Source of the DNA: Halodesulfovibrio aestuarii
Lineage (GTDB): Bacteria; Desulfobacterota; Desulfovibrionia; Desulfovibrionales; Desulfovibrionaceae
Length of the DNA: 64,000 nucleotides
Assembly (NCBI RefSeq): GCF_050571805.1
Contig: NZ_CP192219.1
Strand: one strand, 5' to 3'
In this document: positions 44,701 through 54,322 of the stretch, in pieces
How positions within the stretch are numbered: the first letter of the stretch is position 1
Layout of the letters: every line of letters starts with the position of its first letter
The notes under the pieces: model-generated
What the model was told of the DNA's origin: nothing
The model's input: only the letters and a program-made list of their open reading frames with translations
Database searches by the model: none
Position numbers and translations under genes: made by a program

Positions 44701-45876
44701 CTAGCTGTTTTGTAAAAGCGGTTTTAACCGCATGTCATTTTGGAGATGATCAAGAAGCTTGCGGTGTCCCGCCGGCAAGGTGACATCGTTTAACTCGTCC
44801 ATGCTCACCCATTGATAGGTTGTGGCTGCATGGAGCACTGGTTCCGCAGAGTGCTTTTGGGCAAAGGTCAGGAAGTAGCAGTGCATGGTCACACGGTAGG
44901 TTGTATAGCCATGTTTGACTACGAGAATTTTATCCTCAATTTGCACAGGGAATTCTGTTTCTTCCATGAATTCTCGGACGACGGCTTGTTCAGGAGCTTC
45001 ACCTTCTTCAACAGCACCACCGGGCAGTTCCCAGAATCCGGCCCAGACACCGAAGTCCGGTCGTTTCTGAATATAAATTTTTCCTTTGTGCATTAGGAAA
45101 CCCGTCGCAACATCAATATGCTGAATGCCTTTTTTGGGTGTAGGTACAGGACGTTCGTGCGGAATACCAAGGTGGTATGCTTCGCAGTGTTGTTGAAGCG
45201 GGCAACGGCTGCAATGAGGCTTTTTGCTGCATACTAAGGCACCCAGTTCCATAAGGGCTTGATTAAATTCTCTTGCATGGCCTTGAGGAAGCATTGCCGC
45301 AACAGTTTTGCGAATGAACTCCATGTTATGCTTTTGTTTGACCGGCGTATCAATGTCAAAAATTCTTGAGAACACACGCTCAACATTGGCATCGATGCAG
45401 ATAACATCCTGATTGAATGCGATGGAGGCAATGGCTCCGGCTGTGTAGTCGCCAATTCCGGGGAGTGCCCGAATAGCCGAATATTTTTCGGGAAAAATAC
45501 CACCATGCTCTGCTACGATAATTTTAGCCGCTTTATGCAGATTGCGGACACGGGAATAATATCCCAGACCTTCCCATAGCTTCAGCAAGGTGTCTTCATG
45601 TGCCTGTGCTACGGACATGATGTCAGGCAGCGCCTCCATCCAGCGCTGAAAATAGGCAACGCCTCGTTCCATCTGCGTTTGCTGTAACATAATTTCGGAC
45701 ACCCATACACGGTACGGTGCGTAGTCTTCGCGCCACGGCAGAGCCCGCTTGTTGGTGGCAAACCAGGAAAGAAGTTCGTTAGCCAAAGTGGAGTACTGGT
45801 CTGGTGAAATCATTTTTTGCTCATTGTCTGCTTGCATGGTGTTAGATGTGTATTTGTGGTAGCGTTTGCTCAACAT
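44701..45876 (-). CDS. mutY: A/G-specific adenine glycosylase with C-terminal Nudix domain
   Basis: This protein of up to 391 residues removes adenine mispaired with 8-oxoguanine. It shows LPWREDYAPYRVWVSEIMLQ near 43, the HhH motif LPGIGDYTAGAIAS near 138 with Asp in CIDANVERVF, and the iron-sulfur ligands in CSKKPHCSRCPLQQHC. The C-terminal domain (about 255-385) is Nudix-like and keeps nearly the whole Nudix box (GGAVEEGEAPEQAVVREFME then ET). Three candidate starts (45876, 45837, 45813) all lack clear ribosome sites. It heads the operon ending at rfaE2. Confidence 0.92.
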   Translation of the reverse strand: MLSKRYHKYTSNTMQADNEQKMISPDQYSTLANELLSWFATNKRALPWREDYAPYRVWVSEIMLQQTQMERGVAYFQRWMEALPDIMSVAQAHEDTLLKLWEGLGYYSRVRNLHKAAKIIVAEHGGIFPEKYSAIRALPGIGDYTAGAIASIAFNQDVICIDANVERVFSRIFDIDTPVKQKHNMEFIRKTVAAMLPQGHAREFNQALMELGALVCSKKPHCSRCPLQQHCEAYHLGIPHERPVPTPKKGIQHIDVATGFLMHKGKIYIQKRPDFGVWAGFWELPGGAVEEGEAPEQAVVREFMEETEFPVQIEDKILVVKHGYTTYRVTMHCYFLTFAQKHSAEPVLHAATTYQWVSMDELNDVTLPAGHRKLLDHLQNDMRLKPLLQNS

Positions 45877-46011
45877 AGAGTAAAGGTCGAACTGAGCAAA
45901 AGAAGGTTTGTGAAGGTGTAACTTCTTTTAGATATTAGATATCGCACCTTATTATAAATAGTTAGCAGAATAACGCCGTACTGTACGGAAACTATGTTGG
46001 GAGAGTAGAGG

Positions 46012-46635
46012 ATGTTGATCCCTAAAATTTGTCCTAACTGTAATGGGAGCAGGACGCTTCTTTATTTTGACGCCATCTACTATTATGTAGTTTGTGATCA
46101 GTGCGGTATGACCGGGGCTCGTGCTTTAAATGAAGAGGAAGCGTTGGTCTTATGGAATGAACGCAGTAGCACGAGTTTTACTTACGAGGTGGTTCAGGAT
46201 AGCAATAAACTTGTTCGTGTTATGTCGTGTGATACGCAGCGCGAGTGTAAGCGTTATCCCATTAACTTACCTGTAGTACTTACCCTTTTTCAACCTAACG
46301 GAAAAAAGATTACGGGCGTCATGCATAATGTTTCCTATTACGGTGCTTTTTTGCAGCTTAGAGGTGGACATGTGAGTGCAATTCCAAGTTCTACTGAAGA
46401 ATTGTCCAGACTGCGGATGTTTTTGTATTACAAAAACCCTATTGTGAAGCAAACTGATGAGAACGGCAGTGTTGTTGCTTCCCCTGAATCTAATCCCATC
46501 CAACAAATTGAATTTATTCCTAAGCACATGATGCAGTCGAGTCAGGTTGTTGGCGTTGGTGGTTGTTTTAAGAGCCCTAATGGTGAGCAACTTCAGTCAG
46601 TCCAGCATCTGGTTGAGTTTGCTCGAGGTCGATAG
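46012..46635 (+). CDS. Lar-like zinc ribbon fused to a PilZ domain
   Basis: This 207-residue cytoplasmic protein has an N-terminal zinc ribbon (C7, C10, C28, C31) whose ARALNEEEALVLWNER tail matches the Lar/restriction-alleviation-type fold. A PilZ domain follows at about 75-200. Both c-di-GMP contacts are present: RECKR (R77, R81) and NVSYYG (N106-G111). It likely senses cyclic di-GMP, with the ribbon making a protein or nucleic-acid contact. The gene appears to be on its own. Confidence 0.8.
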   Translation: MLIPKICPNCNGSRTLLYFDAIYYYVVCDQCGMTGARALNEEEALVLWNERSSTSFTYEVVQDSNKLVRVMSCDTQRECKRYPINLPVVLTLFQPNGKKITGVMHNVSYYGAFLQLRGGHVSAIPSSTEELSRLRMFLYYKNPIVKQTDENGSVVASPESNPIQQIEFIPKHMMQSSQVVGVGGCFKSPNGEQLQSVQHLVEFARGR

Positions 46636-46786
46636 CAGCGTTGCAGCTTATTTGTTTTATTTTTGACGGCATAAACGAAGTCGATACATCTTAGCATGTG
46701 TCGGCTTTTTTTGTGTTTCAAAAACTATGGCTGGTGTCAGACACCTTTCTGCTCTGTTGGCAACTTTATAGCAAGACTTCGCTCTG

Positions 46787-48487
46787 TTATTCATATTTTT
46801 CGGAAGTCCAGTACGGATGCTGCAAGTCTTCAAAGGCAGACATGGCGGCCACAGCACCGTCGCTTACGGCTGTTACTATTTGCCTAATACCGCCGTTTAC
46901 ATCTCCAGCGGCATATACTCGTGGGATATTTGTACGCATGGCGGTATCTACATGTATGGTTTTGTCGGGATTTAATTCAGCGCCTATTTTTTCTGCCAGT
47001 TGAGAGTTAGGGTCCATGCCTATGGCAATGAACACTCCGTCGCAGGCATGGTCTGTGATTTCTCCAGAATTGACGTCTTTGAGCGTTACTCCTTCAACGT
47101 TTGTTTCGTTTCCGTAGATCTTTTCGATAACTGTATTGAATATGACAGGGATCTGTTCGCGATTCAGGGCATCCTGTAGCGCTTTTTCCGCGCGCAGTGT
47201 GTCACGGCGGTGGACTATGCTGACATCTATATCGAGTTTTTTGAGGTGGAGTGCATCTGTAAGTGCACTGTTACCGCCGCCGACCATGATAACGTGCTTG
47301 CCACGGAACATATACCCGTCGCAGGAAGCACAATGGGTAACCCCGGTGCCGAAGTATTTTTGTTCTCCTTCCACATTCAATGACCGCCATTTTGTGCCGG
47401 TGGCAAAAATGAGAGACTTTGCGGCGTACTTTCTTTCCGGAGTGTGCACTTCGATAAGATCCCCAATGGTGACATCATCAATAAGCTGGTTTTCACGAAT
47501 ATTTGAATATTCGCGAGTGTGTGCAGTAAGTATTTCTACAAGTGCAACACCACCTACACTTTTGAATCCCGGATAATTTTCTACGACAGGTGTTGCTATA
47601 ACCTGCCCACCTATGACTGAATTCTCGAGTACAATAGCATCAAGTCCGGAACGTTTGGCATAAATTGCCGCGGTGAGTCCTGCAGGGCCTGCGCCAAGAA
47701 TAATCAGGTCATAGACCTTGCCTTCTTCTTCCGGTTCCGCTGATTGCGTTTGTTCGCGCAGCACTTCTTCTGCGTCGCGCAGCATGAGTAGTTCAAGACA
47801 AAAACGTTCTTGCGGCAGTAGGCCGACTCGGGAGTACTCTTTACTGAATACGGTATGCGGTACAGACCCCACGCCGTATTGTCTGGAAAGGTCGGGGAAT
47901 TCATCAGAATTAATGCATTCTGCACGGATGAGCTTGGGGCTTTCTATGGCTGCTTTTACTGCATTCATAAATTGTCCCGGACAATATGGACAGCCGGGAG
48001 AAGTGAATACGCGTATATGACGTGGTTCTGTGAGTTCCCCGAGAATGGTTTTTGATGTTGCAGAAAGTGAACTTACGCCTAGGGATATAAGCAGAACAGT
48101 TTCGACAAAGGCCTTCCCTTCTTCTCCTAACGGGGCACCCGTAAAACGGATGTTGTATTTTTCAGGGGTAAAAAGAATAGAAGGTGAGTGGTGTACTTCG
48201 TATTTTTGTGAGAATTCGTCACCTAATATGTGTTGAGTCAGCGTGATGTGTTCCGAAAGCCTTGATATATCCTGAGCAAACTGGAGTGTGACGTCGTTGA
48301 ACATTTTCTGTGGATCAGAATCAGTTACAACATGTAGCTCCACAGTATTTTTAAGCTGTTTAAATAGTTCAGAGAGGGATGAGCGTGCTTCTTCCGGAAG
48401 CAACCAGCCTTCATTGTCGTGTTTGGATGGCGCACGTGATCCTTTCTGAGTCGTTGAAGAATTTGCGGAACTGGCCGGTGATACCAT
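46787..48487 (-). CDS. Tandem thioredoxin-fold / thioredoxin-reductase fusion (AhpF-like)
   Basis: This 566-residue flavoenzyme joins two N-terminal thioredoxin folds (about 20-230), the second with the redox site CPYC, to a thioredoxin-reductase module. The reductase has the FAD motif ILGAGPAGLTAAIYAK near 265, the disulfide CASCDGYMF near 390, the NAD(P)H motif MVGGGNSALTDAL and the C-terminal VYAAGDVNGG. It would pass electrons from NAD(P)H through the internal disulfide to CPYC and on to a peroxidase or other partner. The ATG at 48487 has GGAGGAG upstream; a TTG at 48502 lies before it and is unlikely. Confidence 0.88.
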   Translation of the reverse strand: MVSPASSANSSTTQKGSRAPSKHDNEGWLLPEEARSSLSELFKQLKNTVELHVVTDSDPQKMFNDVTLQFAQDISRLSEHITLTQHILGDEFSQKYEVHHSPSILFTPEKYNIRFTGAPLGEEGKAFVETVLLISLGVSSLSATSKTILGELTEPRHIRVFTSPGCPYCPGQFMNAVKAAIESPKLIRAECINSDEFPDLSRQYGVGSVPHTVFSKEYSRVGLLPQERFCLELLMLRDAEEVLREQTQSAEPEEEGKVYDLIILGAGPAGLTAAIYAKRSGLDAIVLENSVIGGQVIATPVVENYPGFKSVGGVALVEILTAHTREYSNIRENQLIDDVTIGDLIEVHTPERKYAAKSLIFATGTKWRSLNVEGEQKYFGTGVTHCASCDGYMFRGKHVIMVGGGNSALTDALHLKKLDIDVSIVHRRDTLRAEKALQDALNREQIPVIFNTVIEKIYGNETNVEGVTLKDVNSGEITDHACDGVFIAIGMDPNSQLAEKIGAELNPDKTIHVDTAMRTNIPRVYAAGDVNGGIRQIVTAVSDGAVAAMSAFEDLQHPYWTSEKYE

Positions 48488-48658
48488 AACTCTCCTCCAC
48501 AAACAGCCGTTTCAAAATAACAGGATTAGGGGATGGTTCAGAATACCATGCCTGCGAACTTCTGCAATACGGGGATAGGTAAAAAAATAGCCGCGGATGC
48601 AAGCAAAGTACGGTATGTTTTTTGTGGAGAAAAAGGGCGTACTGCATCGGAGAAATAA

Positions 48659-50254
48659 ATGCATGATAAACCTATCTTAGTTACCGGAGCGACAGGTTAT
48701 ATAGGCGGAAGACTTGTTCCTTTACTGTTATCACAAGGGAAAAAAGTTCGAGTGCTCGTGCGTTCCAGACGCAAGCTGGACAGTAGACCGTGGGCTTTGC
48801 ATGAACATTTGGAAGTAGTTGAAGGGGATATGGTTTCCGGAAAAGGAACTATGGATGCAGCCCGCGGCTGCGGAGTTGCCTATTATCTTATTCATTCCAT
48901 GAACTCTTCTCAGAAAGACTTTCAGGACGCTGATCGTAGAGCCGCATATAATATGGTACAAGCCTGTCGTATAAACAAGGTCGGGCGAATTATATACCTC
49001 TCCGGAGTTGTTCCGGATGACCCGAACCTCAGCAAACATCTTGCATCTCGTGCAGAGGTGGCGCAAATTTTGTCTCTTTCAGAAGTGCCTGTTACCGTGT
49101 TACGCGCGGCACAGATTATAGGTTCAGGCAGTGCCTCCTTTGAACTTCTTCGGTATCTGGTAGACCGGTTGCCAGTAATGGTTACGCCGCGCTGGGTAAA
49201 GAGTAAGTGTCAGCCGATCGCTGTTTCTAATGTACTTACGTATTTGGTTGGCGTTTTGGATGTACCGGAGACAGCGAATAAAACATATGACATTGGCGGT
49301 CCTGACATAGTTTCCTATCGTGAGCTGTTTGAAATTTATCGAAAAGAAGCAGGGCTACGGAAGCGACTCATTTTTTCCGTACCAGTGCTTACGCCGAGGT
49401 TGAGTTCCTTATGGATTAATATTGTCACACCGGTGCCTACAAGACTTGCCCGTCCATTGATTGAAGGGTTGCGTAATAACGTCGTGTGTTCAGAGAATTC
49501 TATACGCGAGATAATTCCCCAAGAGTTACTGTCAGTAAGAGAGTCTATAAAACGCGCTTTGGCGCGGGTGCGCCAGCATACCGTAGATACAAGTTGGACA
49601 GACGCAGGAGAGCCTGAAATACCAGAATGGGTGACTTGCGGGGACAGTGCATATGCAGGCGGTACAACATTATATTCTGCCCATGCAGTGCATATTAGGG
49701 CAACAATGGAGCAGGTGTGGGGAGTGGTTAAGCGTATTGGCGGAACAAATGGGTGGTACGGGGGTGACTATCTATGGCGGATCCGTGGATTTATCGACAA
49801 GCTTATCGGAGGGCCGGGGCTACGGCGTGGCCGGCGAGATCCGGAAAACCTGTTTATCGGTGATGCGTTGGATTTTTGGCGCGTATTAGACATTCAAAAA
49901 AATAGACGGCTGTTGCTGTTGGCAGAAATGAAATTGCCTGGTGAAGCGTTGTTGGAATTTACTCTTCTGCCTGTAACCTCCGGCACAGAGCATGTGACAG
50001 AACTGCGGATGGTAGCTTATTTCCATCCTAAGGGATTGTGGGGCATGGTGTATTGGTATTCATTGGTTCCAATGCATCTGTTTATTTTTAGCGGGATCCT
50101 GAAGGCAATTGCAAAAGAGACAGAAGGTGACATAGTGAAAGGTCCGTGGCGGATTAAACATCTTACTCTTCAGCGATGTTCATTGGAGACTGTTCAAAAA
50201 ATAACGATGACAGAAGCCGTAACGCGTAACGAGCATAAGTCTGGACAGCCTTAG
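48659..50254 (+). CDS. NAD(P)-binding SDR with C-terminal DUF2867
   Basis: This 531-residue protein has an N-terminal Rossmann domain (ILVTGATGYIGGRLVPLL near 7-24, then IIYLSGVVPD near 117) of the atypical SDR or NmrA type. The C-terminal 190 residues are of the DUF2867 type (GGTNGWYGGDYLWRIRGFID). This two-domain layout is widespread in bacteria without a settled function. GGAG lies upstream of the ATG. A small membrane-protein gene follows. Confidence 0.85.
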   Translation: MHDKPILVTGATGYIGGRLVPLLLSQGKKVRVLVRSRRKLDSRPWALHEHLEVVEGDMVSGKGTMDAARGCGVAYYLIHSMNSSQKDFQDADRRAAYNMVQACRINKVGRIIYLSGVVPDDPNLSKHLASRAEVAQILSLSEVPVTVLRAAQIIGSGSASFELLRYLVDRLPVMVTPRWVKSKCQPIAVSNVLTYLVGVLDVPETANKTYDIGGPDIVSYRELFEIYRKEAGLRKRLIFSVPVLTPRLSSLWINIVTPVPTRLARPLIEGLRNNVVCSENSIREIIPQELLSVRESIKRALARVRQHTVDTSWTDAGEPEIPEWVTCGDSAYAGGTTLYSAHAVHIRATMEQVWGVVKRIGGTNGWYGGDYLWRIRGFIDKLIGGPGLRRGRRDPENLFIGDALDFWRVLDIQKNRRLLLLAEMKLPGEALLEFTLLPVTSGTEHVTELRMVAYFHPKGLWGMVYWYSLVPMHLFIFSGILKAIAKETEGDIVKGPWRIKHLTLQRCSLETVQKITMTEAVTRNEHKSGQP

Positions 50255-50328
50255 TTAGCTGTTGAGAATGTCAATTGACACTCGCGTATGGCACACCGTA
50301 CCATGCGGCGCTAATGTAAGGAGTAAGC

Positions 50329-50517
50329 ATGTCTAAAGAACCACCTAACTTTGTTGTCCGCGGTATTTTTATCGGGGCGTCCATTGGTGTCCTTGGGTAC
50401 CTTGTCGGCTTTTTGCCCAATCTTCCCCGTGCTATCGCGCTAGGCATGGTTCCCGGTTTTGTTGCCGGAATAACCCTTGCCAGAGCTCATAAAGCAAAAA
50501 ACAATGATGATGAGTAA
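50329..50517 (+). CDS. 62-residue two-helix membrane protein
   Basis: It starts MSKEPPNFVVRGIFIGASIG. Two hydrophobic segments (about 10-30 and 34-50), with Gly and Pro between, suggest a hairpin in the inner membrane, followed by a charged tail. AAGGAG lies 8 bases upstream. No family is recognised. A terminator follows. Confidence 0.7.
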   Translation: MSKEPPNFVVRGIFIGASIGVLGYLVGFLPNLPRAIALGMVPGFVAGITLARAHKAKNNDDE

Positions 50518-50528
50518 TATCTTTGAAT

Positions 50529-50568
50529 AAAAAAGGCTGCCCAGTGTGGATATGGGCAGCCTTTTTTT
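50529..50568. terminator. Bidirectional Rho-independent terminator
   Basis: A6GGCTGCCCA and TGGGCAGCCT6 form a perfect 15-bp stem with a nine-base loop. It serves the small membrane-protein gene and the convergent chemoreceptor gene. Confidence 0.9.
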
Positions 50569-50627
50569 ATGTTTAATAAGGGGAAGGGTCAGTCAGGGAC
50601 TCTTCGGTGACTTGCTTCGGAAGCTGT

Positions 50628-52664
50628 TTAGGACTTCAATTCGATAACAATGTGCTGAAGTTTCTGAGACAGTTCTGCCAGTTCGTTTACGGCAACGGCG
50701 GACTCGCGCATTGCTGAAGCCGTTTCCATTGCAATACGGTTGATTTCATCTGAACTGCGCCCAATCTGTTCCGAGGTTGCAGATTGTTCTTCACTGGCAG
50801 AGGCAATGGAGCGAACCTGATCGGCGTTTGCAATTGCAACGTCAACAATTGATTTGAGAGAGTCTCCAGCTTCGTTTGCAAGTCCTGTAGAGCGAGCAAC
50901 AACTTCTGAAGCTGTCTGCATTCCCTGAATATTATCTTTTGATGCAACTTGAATAGCCTGAATGGCTTCTTCAACTTCGCGTGTAGCCTGCATAGTTTTT
51001 TCAGCAAGTTTGCGTACTTCGTCCGCAACTACTGCAAATCCGCGCCCTGCTTCGCCTGCTCGTGCTGCTTCAATTGCGGCGTTTAGTGCCAGCAGGTTTG
51101 TTTGATCGGCGATGTCGGTAATCACTGTCATAACACTGCCGATATCTTCAGCACGTTTTCCAAGGGAGCCGAGGCTTTCAGTAAGACTAACGGAGCGCTT
51201 ATTTACTTCGTCGATTGATTGAACGACGGAGGAAACAACATTCTGCCCTTCTTCAGCTTTGAGTTTTGTGTCGTCTGCATGTGATGCCGCAGTGGTTGCA
51301 TTGCGAGCAACTTCAAGCACTGTTGCATTCATTTCTTCAATGGCTGTTGCTGTTTCGCTGGTGCGTTCGAGCTGTAATTCGGCTCCGCGACTGGATTCAT
51401 CTATCTGAGCAGCAAGTTCAGTGGCAGTGGTAGTGACATGCTCCACAATGGTTTCCAACTGAGCTGCCGCCTGGAACATGCCTTCACGTTTTGCTTTTTC
51501 CGCTTGGAGGCGTGCTTCGTCTGCTTCCTGCATCGCAACATGCGCGCGTTGTGATTCTTGTTCTGCTTCTGCTGTTTTTTGCTCAGCAGTTGCAATCATC
51601 TGGCGCAGATTTGTTGCCATTTTGGTGAGAGCGCCTGCAAGAGTTCCAATTTCATCACTTCGATCAATATCAAGAACCTGATCTAACGAACCTTGCGCAA
51701 TACCTTCTGCAAATCGAACGCTTTTAGTAATAGCTGCGATAATTTTATGAACGATTAAAAAGACAACAATACCGGTAACTAAAACTACAAGCGCTGCTGT
51801 GATCAGGCTAGTATGACGGATGGATGCAATTGATGAAAAAATGTCATCAACATTGGTGGAGACGCCAATGCTCCAGCCTGTGATAGGTTCTTTACGGAAG
51901 GTAACAATCTTTTTTATACCTTTCCATTCATAGTTTATCATGCCGGCTTCTTGAGACACCATTGCCTTGCCCCAGTCGAAATCTGTAGGTTTCATTTTTA
52001 AGAGTAAGGTGTTGTCGGGATGTGCGCATGCGTATCCTGCTTTTGAAACAAGGAAGGCGTAGCCTGATTCACCTATTTTAATATGGTTGATATATTGTTC
52101 AGAGAAAGTACTTAGTTTTATAATACCGAAAACTGCTCCAACAGTTACATCTCTATCCTTGATTGGAATTGCTACTACAAATACTGGTTTGCCAGTACTT
52201 TTGCTTTCTATTGCATCAGAAACTACAGGAGTACCTTGCATAACTTTTTTAAAGTAATCACGGTTGCTGTAATCTATTTTCCCGACCATGCTAGTATCGG
52301 AATACGCAGTGGTGAAGCCTTCTTTGTTTAGTATCCCTACAGCTTGATAATATGAGTATTCTTTAACTAAATTTTGAAAATAGGCTGTGGCGCGTATATA
52401 TGCAGATTTATTTAATCCGTCGCTAAGTAACGCATTTCTAACCGAATTGTTTTTTGCAGTAATCGTAAGATCTTGTCTAATGTCTTTAACCCATGCTGTT
52501 ATCTGGGTTTGAAGACTCTTTACGATTTGTTCAGATTGCTGCAGCATTGTGTTCTTTAAAGTAGATTCTGCTTGTCTGAATGATAAAAAGGAAGCAGTAC
52601 CCATTCCGACAATAATTATAAGCAGTGTTGGAACAAGTATTTTTGCCTTTAGATTAAACTTCAT
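50628..52664 (-). CDS. Methyl-accepting chemotaxis protein with dCache sensor
   Basis: This 678-residue inner-membrane chemoreceptor has a membrane helix at about 8-28, a periplasmic double-Cache ligand domain at about 35-275 (DYSNRDYFKKVMQGTPVVSD is typical), a second helix near 283-305, then HAMP and a cytoplasmic signalling domain. The hairpin tip IADQTNLLALNAAIEAARAG lies near 515. There is no C-terminal CheR-tethering pentapeptide. Cache sensors often bind amino acids or carboxylates; the ligand here is unknown. It is transcribed alone. Confidence 0.93.
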   Translation of the reverse strand: MKFNLKAKILVPTLLIIIVGMGTASFLSFRQAESTLKNTMLQQSEQIVKSLQTQITAWVKDIRQDLTITAKNNSVRNALLSDGLNKSAYIRATAYFQNLVKEYSYYQAVGILNKEGFTTAYSDTSMVGKIDYSNRDYFKKVMQGTPVVSDAIESKSTGKPVFVVAIPIKDRDVTVGAVFGIIKLSTFSEQYINHIKIGESGYAFLVSKAGYACAHPDNTLLLKMKPTDFDWGKAMVSQEAGMINYEWKGIKKIVTFRKEPITGWSIGVSTNVDDIFSSIASIRHTSLITAALVVLVTGIVVFLIVHKIIAAITKSVRFAEGIAQGSLDQVLDIDRSDEIGTLAGALTKMATNLRQMIATAEQKTAEAEQESQRAHVAMQEADEARLQAEKAKREGMFQAAAQLETIVEHVTTTATELAAQIDESSRGAELQLERTSETATAIEEMNATVLEVARNATTAASHADDTKLKAEEGQNVVSSVVQSIDEVNKRSVSLTESLGSLGKRAEDIGSVMTVITDIADQTNLLALNAAIEAARAGEAGRGFAVVADEVRKLAEKTMQATREVEEAIQAIQVASKDNIQGMQTASEVVARSTGLANEAGDSLKSIVDVAIANADQVRSIASASEEQSATSEQIGRSSDEINRIAMETASAMRESAVAVNELAELSQKLQHIVIELKS

Positions 52665-52830
52665 TGCATCCCTCCCGTGTGGTCGTGTAGTTGTGTGTAC
52701 GTATGTTTTGGTTTGAATTGGGATTACTATGTCCTCATTCTGATCATATCGGTTAACAGTAGAAAAAAATTATACTTATATTATTGTGGTGGGTAATTTT
52801 GTGCATTGGTGACGTTCAGTTGATACTTTG

Positions 52831-52873
52831 CCAATAAAAAAAGGCAGCCTTGGAGGCTGCCTTTTTTTATTGG
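52831..52873. terminator. Bidirectional terminator with a 19-bp perfect stem
   Basis: Positions 52831-52849 and 52855-52873 are exact complements around TTGGA, with A7 and T7 tracts. It ends the nfnAB operon on the minus strand, just past the nfnB stop. Confidence 0.9.
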
Positions 52874-52888
52874 TATAGATACGTGTCG

Positions 52889-54322
52889 TTAGTCTTCGAT
52901 GCCGAACCGACGAGCAATTTCACGTGCAGCCTTTCGGCCTGCACCCATTGCAAGAATAACGGTTGCTGCACCGGTAACGATGTCACCGCCTGCATATACA
53001 TCAGGAATGGAGGTTTCGTTTGTTTCTTCGTCTGTTTCGATGTAGCCCCATTTGTTTAACTTTAGATCCGGCTCGTTTTCGAGAAGGATTGGGTTAGGAC
53101 GGGTGCCAACAGCAATAACAGCGAGGTCTGTTTCCAGTTCGTATGTTTCGCCTTCAATAGGGAGAGGGCGACAACGGCCTGATTCATCAGGCTCACCCAT
53201 TTTCATTTTCTGTAATGTTACAGAAGTAAGGTTGCCTTTTTCGTCACCCTTGAATTCGATAGGATTCGCAAGCACTTCAAGGATAATGCCTTCTTCTACA
53301 GCATGTTCAATTTCTTCATGCCTTGCAGGCATTGCGTCTGCGGTACGTCGGTACACAATATGTACTGTTTCAGCACCAAGACGCTGCGCTGTACGGGCAG
53401 CATCCATTGCTACGTTTCCACCACCATAAACAGTAACCTTGCGGCCCTTGATGATAGGGGTGTCATAGTCAGGGAATTGGTACGCACGGCCTAAGTTAAC
53501 ACGGGTGAGGTATTCGTTTGCGGAGAAAACGCCGCAAAAGTTTTCACCTGGAATATTCAAGAAGCGTGGAAGGCCTGCGCCAACACCGACGAAGATAGCT
53601 TTGTAGCCCTGTTCTTTTAAGTCTTCGATAGAGAATGTTTTGCCACCGACGTAGTTGGTAACAAAATCAACCTGAAGATCTTTGAGAGCACCAACCTCTT
53701 TGGCAACAATGTCTTTTTTCGGCAGACGGAATTCTGGAATGCCGTAAACGAGTACGCCGCCTACTTCGTGAAGAGCTTCGAATACAGTTACTTTGCAGCC
53801 TCGGCTGGCAAGGTAACCGGCAACAGTGAGACTGGAGGGGCCGGAGCCGATACAGGCAACTTTTTTCTCTTCATCAATATACGGACATTCAGGCTTAGCA
53901 CTGATGAGGTCACACGCATCCATGTACATGTACTCATCTGCTACAAAGCGTTCCAGGCGGCCGATAGCAATTGGCTGCCCTTTAGCATTGAGGATACACG
54001 CGCCTTCACACTGAATCTCCTGTGGGCAAACGCGCCCACAGACAGCCGGGAGGCTGTTGGTGCTTTTGATAACGGCGTAGGCTTTTTCAACATCGCCTTT
54101 AACAAGTTCTGCAATAAAGTCTGCAATTGGAACCTGTACAGGGCAGCCTTGAACGCATTTAGGTTTTTTACAATGCAGACAGCGTGAAGCTTCCTGCATT
54201 GCCATTTCTTTGGTGTAACCAAGGGCTACTTCTTTAAAATTGCGGGCGCGTTCACCTGCCGGCTGGTTAGGCATTGGTACGCGAGGGGCGATTGTCTTTT
54301 TAGTTTTGCTACTTGTTGTCAT
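52889..54322 (-). CDS. nfnB: NfnB/SudA-type NADPH-dependent flavin oxidoreductase (glutamate-synthase beta-chain-like)
   Basis: This 477-residue subunit of the electron-bifurcating NADH-dependent reduced ferredoxin:NADP oxidoreductase has N-terminal iron-sulfur cysteines (CLHCKKPKCVQGCP near 46, CGRVCPQEIQCEGAC near 90), an FAD motif (IGSGPSSLTVAGYLASRG near 157) and an NADP motif (VYGGGNVAMDAARTAQRLG near 300), and ends with YAGGDIVTG. The start at 54322 is chosen because the longer frame only adds residues read from nfnA. It overlaps the nfnA stop by 14 bases. GltD of glutamate synthase is the close alternative, but the adjacent partner argues for Nfn. Confidence 0.88.
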   Translation of the reverse strand: MTTSSKTKKTIAPRVPMPNQPAGERARNFKEVALGYTKEMAMQEASRCLHCKKPKCVQGCPVQVPIADFIAELVKGDVEKAYAVIKSTNSLPAVCGRVCPQEIQCEGACILNAKGQPIAIGRLERFVADEYMYMDACDLISAKPECPYIDEEKKVACIGSGPSSLTVAGYLASRGCKVTVFEALHEVGGVLVYGIPEFRLPKKDIVAKEVGALKDLQVDFVTNYVGGKTFSIEDLKEQGYKAIFVGVGAGLPRFLNIPGENFCGVFSANEYLTRVNLGRAYQFPDYDTPIIKGRKVTVYGGGNVAMDAARTAQRLGAETVHIVYRRTADAMPARHEEIEHAVEEGIILEVLANPIEFKGDEKGNLTSVTLQKMKMGEPDESGRCRPLPIEGETYELETDLAVIAVGTRPNPILLENEPDLKLNKWGYIETDEETNETSIPDVYAGGDIVTGAATVILAMGAGRKAAREIARRFGIED

